From Burkholderia sp. IMCC1007 (GTDB taxonomy: Bacteria > Pseudomonadota > Gammaproteobacteria > Burkholderiales > Burkholderiaceae): DNA of 55,340 bases. The translations under genes and the position numbers were made by a program. Shown here piece after piece: positions 51,678 through 55,340 of this stretch (position 1 is the stretch's first letter; each line of letters begins with the position of its first letter). Under the pieces are notes generated by a model. It had not been told where the DNA came from. It saw only the letters and a list, made by a program, of their open reading frames with translations, and did no database searches. The stretch covers positions 1-55,340 of the forward strand of contig NZ_JAPVQY010000055.1 of assembly GCF_027257875.1 (NCBI RefSeq), written 5' to 3'.

Positions 51678-52205
51678 ATGAAGAAACACGTATTGGCGGG
51701 CCTATTGGCGTTCGTGCTTTGCGCGTCATCCTGGGCGACCTCGAAGGTGCCTCCCGAGATACAGGTCTCCGTTGCCGATGGAAAGATCGTCTTTTCTTTT
51801 CGAAACCTTCTTGGCGAAACGAATGACGGCGAGATCACGAAGATTGCCGTATGCCGACAATCGGGCAGCCGATGTGTGGAGGACGTCTGGGTCATCCGGC
51901 TTCCTTCCGGATGGCAGGGGCAAGAACTGACGCTATTCCATGCCGCGCCCCCCGAGGCAGTGGTCCTGAAAAACAACCCTTCGGCGCTGTACGCCGGCGG
52001 CAGCTACGCGCTCTACGTGAATTTCCATGAACGGGGCCGGCGGAAGGCGCAAACGGTAGACAACACGGTGACCGAGTTTTGCCTGGTACAGGCCGGTGGC
52101 GGGCTGCATCTCCAGCCCCCGGCAGCATGCGCCGCGCGCCGAGTCAGCGAGGATCGGCTGCAACGGCAAGCCATCCCCAAGCATGATGCCGGAGTCAGCC
52201 AATGA
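51678..52205 (+). CDS. Secreted putative immunity protein (Tli3-like position)
   Basis: A 175-residue protein starting 3 bp after the VgrG stop. The signal peptide is HVLAGLLAFVLCASSWA. The mature part is beta-rich (PPEIQVSVADGKIVFSFRNL, GSYALYVNFHERGRRKAQTV) with three or four cysteines, consistent with the periplasm. The gene at this place in P. aeruginosa (PA0261) has been reported as immunity to both the VgrG2b metallopeptidase and Tle3. Here, too, it is the only secreted gene between the two toxins. I infer function from order; sequence similarity was not tested. Confidence 0.65.
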   Translation: MKKHVLAGLLAFVLCASSWATSKVPPEIQVSVADGKIVFSFRNLLGETNDGEITKIAVCRQSGSRCVEDVWVIRLPSGWQGQELTLFHAAPPEAVVLKNNPSALYAGGSYALYVNFHERGRRKAQTVDNTVTEFCLVQAGGGLHLQPPAACAARRVSEDRLQRQAIPKHDAGVSQ

Positions 52206-52463
52206 GCGGCCGCGAACGTGGTGGCGAAGGCAGCCTGCCTCGCCAGCGACCGATCGCAACAAGGCGCCGACCGCACCAAGCCGGTACGGCAGCCATGCAC
52301 TTGTTTCCGACCGAGGGATCACGATGAAGACGTTTATCAAAGCATCCGGGCCTGCTTCGACAGAACCCTTCCCGCCAACACCCGCGTCTTGTCGCCCGGT
52401 ACAGTCGGCAGGACCCCGAAATAACATCCGACCGTTCAAGCCGGCCATCATGGAGGGCAACGC

Positions 52464-54782
52464 ATGTCCACGATAAAGCTGACCGGGCAGACCAAAGCGG
52501 TCCTCGCACCCGGCGCCAGCGACGCCTACGCGCAAATACAGCAGCCCAAACCCTGCATCGTGATCCTGATCCACGGCGTCAACGATCTGGCCGGCAGCTA
52601 TGCCGTCCAGGAGGACGGCATCTGCCAGGGCTTGAACGAACGCCTCGACCAGCCGTTGACGACGAAGCGCGGCCGACCCAACACCGCCGCGTTGAACCCC
52701 GCCACCTATTCCGTGCCCGACGAAGACAGTGCAAGCGAACCGAACCCCGACGCGATCTATTACCGCCGCCGCGCCACCGCAGGCAAGCGCGGCGGTGCGT
52801 CGCGCAGCGTGGTGATTCCGTTCTACTGGGGGTTCCGCGAAACCGAACAGGCAGACCCCGCCGGGAAGAAAGGCATTCAGAAGAACACGCCGCACGGAGA
52901 ATGGCTGGACCGCTACGGCAACCGGCTGGACAAGGCCGGCACCAAGGAAGGCGGCGTATTCGCGAACGCCACCACCACCGTCCCCGACATGTTCGGCAGC
53001 GGCTTCTCCGGCAAGGTCATGGGCCTGCCGGCCAATCCGCTGTTCGGTTCCCCCGACCATCCGTTGTTCAAGGGCCCCGAGCGCACCTACATGGTGCTGG
53101 CCGCGCAACGCCTGGCGATGCTGGTCAAGATCATCCGTCGCTACCGGAAAGTCGTGGACGGCCAGGTCATCGCCACCGGCGAACACGACACGATCAACGT
53201 GGTGGGCCACAGCCAGGGCACCGTGATCACCCTGCTCGCGAACGCCATGCTCGCCGACGAAGGGCAGCGCCCCGTCGACGGCTTCGTAATGATGCACTCG
53301 CCCTACAGCCTGGAGGAGAGTACGTTCGAATGGATGGAGTTGCGCAACGCGCAGCAAACCACGTCCGCCCGCCTCGAAACACTCGCCAATATCGCGCAGT
53401 TCATCAGCGAGGGACGAAACAGCACGCCGTCGCTGGCCGACACCGCCGACGCCAGCCAAGCCTCGACCTGCATCGGTGGCCTGCGCTGGACCGGCGAGGC
53501 CTGCGAAACCACCATCGATGGAAACACCGTGCAGTTCGCCGAGCGCGACAACCGCGGCTGTACCTTCCTGTATTTCTCGCCGCAGGACCAGACTGTCGGC
53601 ATGAGGAACGTACAGGGCATCGGCTGGCAAGGCGTGGCGGACACCGTGAGCTACTCGAGCCCGGACCCTCAGCCGGCCTCCGGGAACATGACGACCGCGT
53701 CGCCGTTCGCCGCGAGGCAGGTGCCCCACCGCACCGTTACGTTGCCGGCCTTGTCCGCGCTTGGCGGCCAGTACGCGCAGCGAGTCTTCGCGATGCGCGA
53801 GCGTGACGGCGAAGGCGAACTCGTGGGCAAGCCACCGAGCTACGACTACATGATGCGCGCCCCCGGCGAATCCACCTGGGAAGGCACCGACATGGACAGG
53901 AGCCGCAAGATCGCGGCCAATGCCGGCCTGTCGAGAAAACAAACCGTCACGATCAAGGCGCCCGCGTTGCCCGTGCCGTTCGTCCCGGATTTCGTCGGCG
54001 AAGGCGGCAGCACGCTGGGCCGGCCGGGGTCGAGCGGGATCAAGCCGGTGTGGCACCGCACCGACCCGATCGACGCGTCGATCTCGATCACCAACGGCGC
54101 GATTCGGGTCAAGGAGGTGCGCGCGATGGAGCGGCCGCCCGGCGTGTCGGGCGCGGCGATGAAGCGCGCGCTGGAGGAGGCGGCGACCGATCTCAACGAC
54201 CCGCAGCGCAATCCCTATCTCGATGGCAGCAACAACGCGTGGGCGGCGGCCTGGCATCGCGTCGCCCGCTGGACGGAGAACCGTCAGATGCCCGGGCTGC
54301 TGGTGGCGTTCGAGGAAAGTCCGAATGAAGCGCGCGAGCGCCTGGTGCGTGCCCCGCTGGGTGAGAACGAGGCGATCTCGTTCCATTCGGCCATTCCGAT
54401 GAGCGTGGAGCATAGCCGCCGGGCGCTGGCGTATGACCTCGCGATCGGGCAGGCGAAGAGCATCGATGATGAGAGTTATTACGCGTATCTGTGTCGGGTG
54501 GCGGATTGGCGGTTGCGGTGGGATCTATATGTCGGCAAACGAGGCGAAGCCGATCGCAAGTCAAAAGAGGAAACCGATCCGGCCATCATGCAATGGTACA
54601 AGGCTGAAGCCGAGGAACACGTAGACCTCATTGACGCCACCGATGTCTACATCGGTTCGGGCGTGCTTCCCGAGGTCACGAAGAATGCACATAGCCAGCC
54701 GCTCACCACAGTGCGCTATCAAACTGTTGCCGGTCGCCGTGACGGTATTCCAGTGCAATCGGGTGTGAAGGGGGCACGATGA
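52464..54782 (+). CDS. tle3: Tle3-type T6SS lipase effector
   Basis: A 772-residue cytoplasmic-type protein without signal peptide, as expected for a T6SS cargo. ATG at 52464 has GGAGGG upstream. The alpha/beta-hydrolase core starts CIVILIHGVNDLAGSYAVQE and has the nucleophile elbow NVVGHSQGTVITLLANAM, with Ser250. The long C-terminal part (DUF3274-like) includes FLYFSPQDQTVGMRNVQGIG, the acid/late-motif region of Tle3. These enzymes attack membrane phospholipids of competitors from the periplasm. It overlaps the next gene as ATGA and probably needs VgrG and an adaptor for loading. Confidence 0.88.
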   Translation: MSTIKLTGQTKAVLAPGASDAYAQIQQPKPCIVILIHGVNDLAGSYAVQEDGICQGLNERLDQPLTTKRGRPNTAALNPATYSVPDEDSASEPNPDAIYYRRRATAGKRGGASRSVVIPFYWGFRETEQADPAGKKGIQKNTPHGEWLDRYGNRLDKAGTKEGGVFANATTTVPDMFGSGFSGKVMGLPANPLFGSPDHPLFKGPERTYMVLAAQRLAMLVKIIRRYRKVVDGQVIATGEHDTINVVGHSQGTVITLLANAMLADEGQRPVDGFVMMHSPYSLEESTFEWMELRNAQQTTSARLETLANIAQFISEGRNSTPSLADTADASQASTCIGGLRWTGEACETTIDGNTVQFAERDNRGCTFLYFSPQDQTVGMRNVQGIGWQGVADTVSYSSPDPQPASGNMTTASPFAARQVPHRTVTLPALSALGGQYAQRVFAMRERDGEGELVGKPPSYDYMMRAPGESTWEGTDMDRSRKIAANAGLSRKQTVTIKAPALPVPFVPDFVGEGGSTLGRPGSSGIKPVWHRTDPIDASISITNGAIRVKEVRAMERPPGVSGAAMKRALEEAATDLNDPQRNPYLDGSNNAWAAAWHRVARWTENRQMPGLLVAFEESPNEARERLVRAPLGENEAISFHSAIPMSVEHSRRALAYDLAIGQAKSIDDESYYAYLCRVADWRLRWDLYVGKRGEADRKSKEETDPAIMQWYKAEAEEHVDLIDATDVYIGSGVLPEVTKNAHSQPLTTVRYQTVAGRRDGIPVQSGVKGAR

Positions 54783-55340
54783 AACGAATTCGGATCGCCT
54801 TGAGCGGCCTGGCCATGTGGATGTCGGTCAGTATGCCTGCGATGGCGGCGCCGACGGACGACGATCCGTTGAGCCGACTTGCCTGCCCACTGTCAAACAT
54901 CGAATTGATCCGCACACTGCCACCTACACCGAACGATCTTCCTGCAGCAGGTACATCCATGTCCGCTTCAAAGCAAACAGCCGCCAACGCTCCCAAACTG
55001 ACAACCTTGGATATCGTCCGTGTTGGCTTGAGCTTGGACGTGTATCGCCAAGGCCAAGCGTGGGCACGGCTGCAACAACAGAACGCGCTGCAAAACAATT
55101 CGTTGCACGTCGGTACAGCCTTACCGATGGACCCGAAGGACTACCCGACGAATGCCGATGACAAGGACATGGCATGGGAGCAGCGCATGGCTAATGCGCT
55201 CGAATTGGCTTTGCAGGGCTTCCCTGAGCGCTGGCCGATTCCCACGGTGTCAGTCGTGAGGAGCTATAACCCCAAGGCCCAGAATCTGCGTACGCCAGCC
55301 GACATGGTTGCCACATCGTTGAATAGAATGGCCAATACAC
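54779..55340 (+). CDS. Secreted or membrane-anchored DUF2875-like protein, possible Tle3 adaptor (3' end outside window)
   Basis: ATG at 54779 overlaps the tle3 stop as ATGA, with AAGGGGG upstream. The first 187 codons are visible. An N-terminal hydrophobic segment (IALSGLAMWMSVSMPAMAA) is followed by LDIVRVGLSLDVYRQGQAWA, WEQRMANALELALQGFPERW and VSVVRSYNP. The VYRQGQAWARLQ pattern resembles DUF2875 proteins such as Tla3, the Tle3 adaptor of P. aeruginosa, and the gene order agrees. Being incomplete, it could instead be an immunity protein. Confidence 0.6.
   Translation, partial: MKRIRIALSGLAMWMSVSMPAMAAPTDDDPLSRLACPLSNIELIRTLPPTPNDLPAAGTSMSASKQTAANAPKLTTLDIVRVGLSLDVYRQGQAWARLQQQNALQNNSLHVGTALPMDPKDYPTNADDKDMAWEQRMANALELALQGFPERWPIPTVSVVRSYNPKAQNLRTPADMVATSLNRMANT

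Noticed and set aside
52096..52476. A 126-codon plus-strand frame between the immunity gene and tle3
   Set aside because: Its first third overlaps the secreted gene in another phase and its composition is Pro/Arg/Ser-rich without a domain; only the ATGA chain is reported, as a low-interest finding.
1..55340. CRISPR arrays, tRNA and rRNA genes, integrase or phage structural genes
   Set aside because: No regularly spaced repeats, cloverleaf-like or rRNA segments or phage modules were seen; the T6SS spike genes resemble phage tail proteins only through common ancestry.

Overview
The window is very GC-rich outside one AT-rich island. It looks like a secondary replicon of a Burkholderia, most likely the Burkholderia cepacia complex. 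The best taxonomic marker is a three-gene FAD glucose dehydrogenase operon whose subunit sizes (168/539/425 aa) and sequences match, from memory, the characterised B. cepacia enzyme. An OmpC-type betaproteobacterial porin and two type VI secretion (T6SS) vgrG loci fit this. All identifications come from reading the sequence; no database search was run.

Left end (1-13406): an accessory T6SS island, nearly all on the minus strand. A vgrG (10902-13406) is followed by a 1000-residue cargo effector (7838-10840). The effector has an M23-like N-terminus, SH3-like stretches, an EF-hand and a C-terminal GH19/chitinase-like peptidoglycan hydrolase domain. Downstream lies an AT-rich array of secreted, immunity-like proteins: two with a shared SH3-like tail, two with a shared TPR-like tail, one LprI/DUF1311 lysozyme-inhibitor-like, and one unknown. 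They are interleaved with three PAAR copies (two intact, one truncated) and several gene fragments. The array ends against a tssF whose 5' half is cut off by an IS30-family element running off the left edge.

Middle (14122-30030): porin; FAD-GDH operon (gamma-alpha-beta) with a downstream DoxX-like membrane protein; a 2013-residue bacterial alpha-2-macroglobulin coupled to penicillin-binding protein 1C; a small lipoprotein; and a Bcr/CflA-type MFS exporter.

30381-38551: a secreted hypothetical protein, then a nitrogen-compound module. On the plus strand are a DUF1989 protein and a GntR/FCD regulator. On the minus strand is an operon of solute-binding protein, fused ABC permease-ATPase, amidase and an orphan ectoine-synthase-like enzyme. 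Both transcription units carry the same palindrome (ATTGTTGAACAAT) about 90 bp before the first gene, so the regulator probably controls both. A separate GltI-like binding protein follows.

38987-46036: a subtilisin-like lipoprotein protease with a strong terminator; an MgtA-type Mg2+ P-type ATPase behind a long structured leader with two candidate leader peptides; a truncated gene remnant; a small winged-helix-type protein and a LysR regulator.

Right end (46751-55340): a second T6SS locus: orphan tssF, a VgrG with a C-terminal HExxH metallopeptidase domain, a small secreted putative immunity protein, a Tle3-type lipase effector and a partial DUF2875-like gene. The order resembles the Pseudomonas aeruginosa vgrG2b-tli3-tle3-tla3 locus. 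No tRNA, rRNA or CRISPR array was seen.
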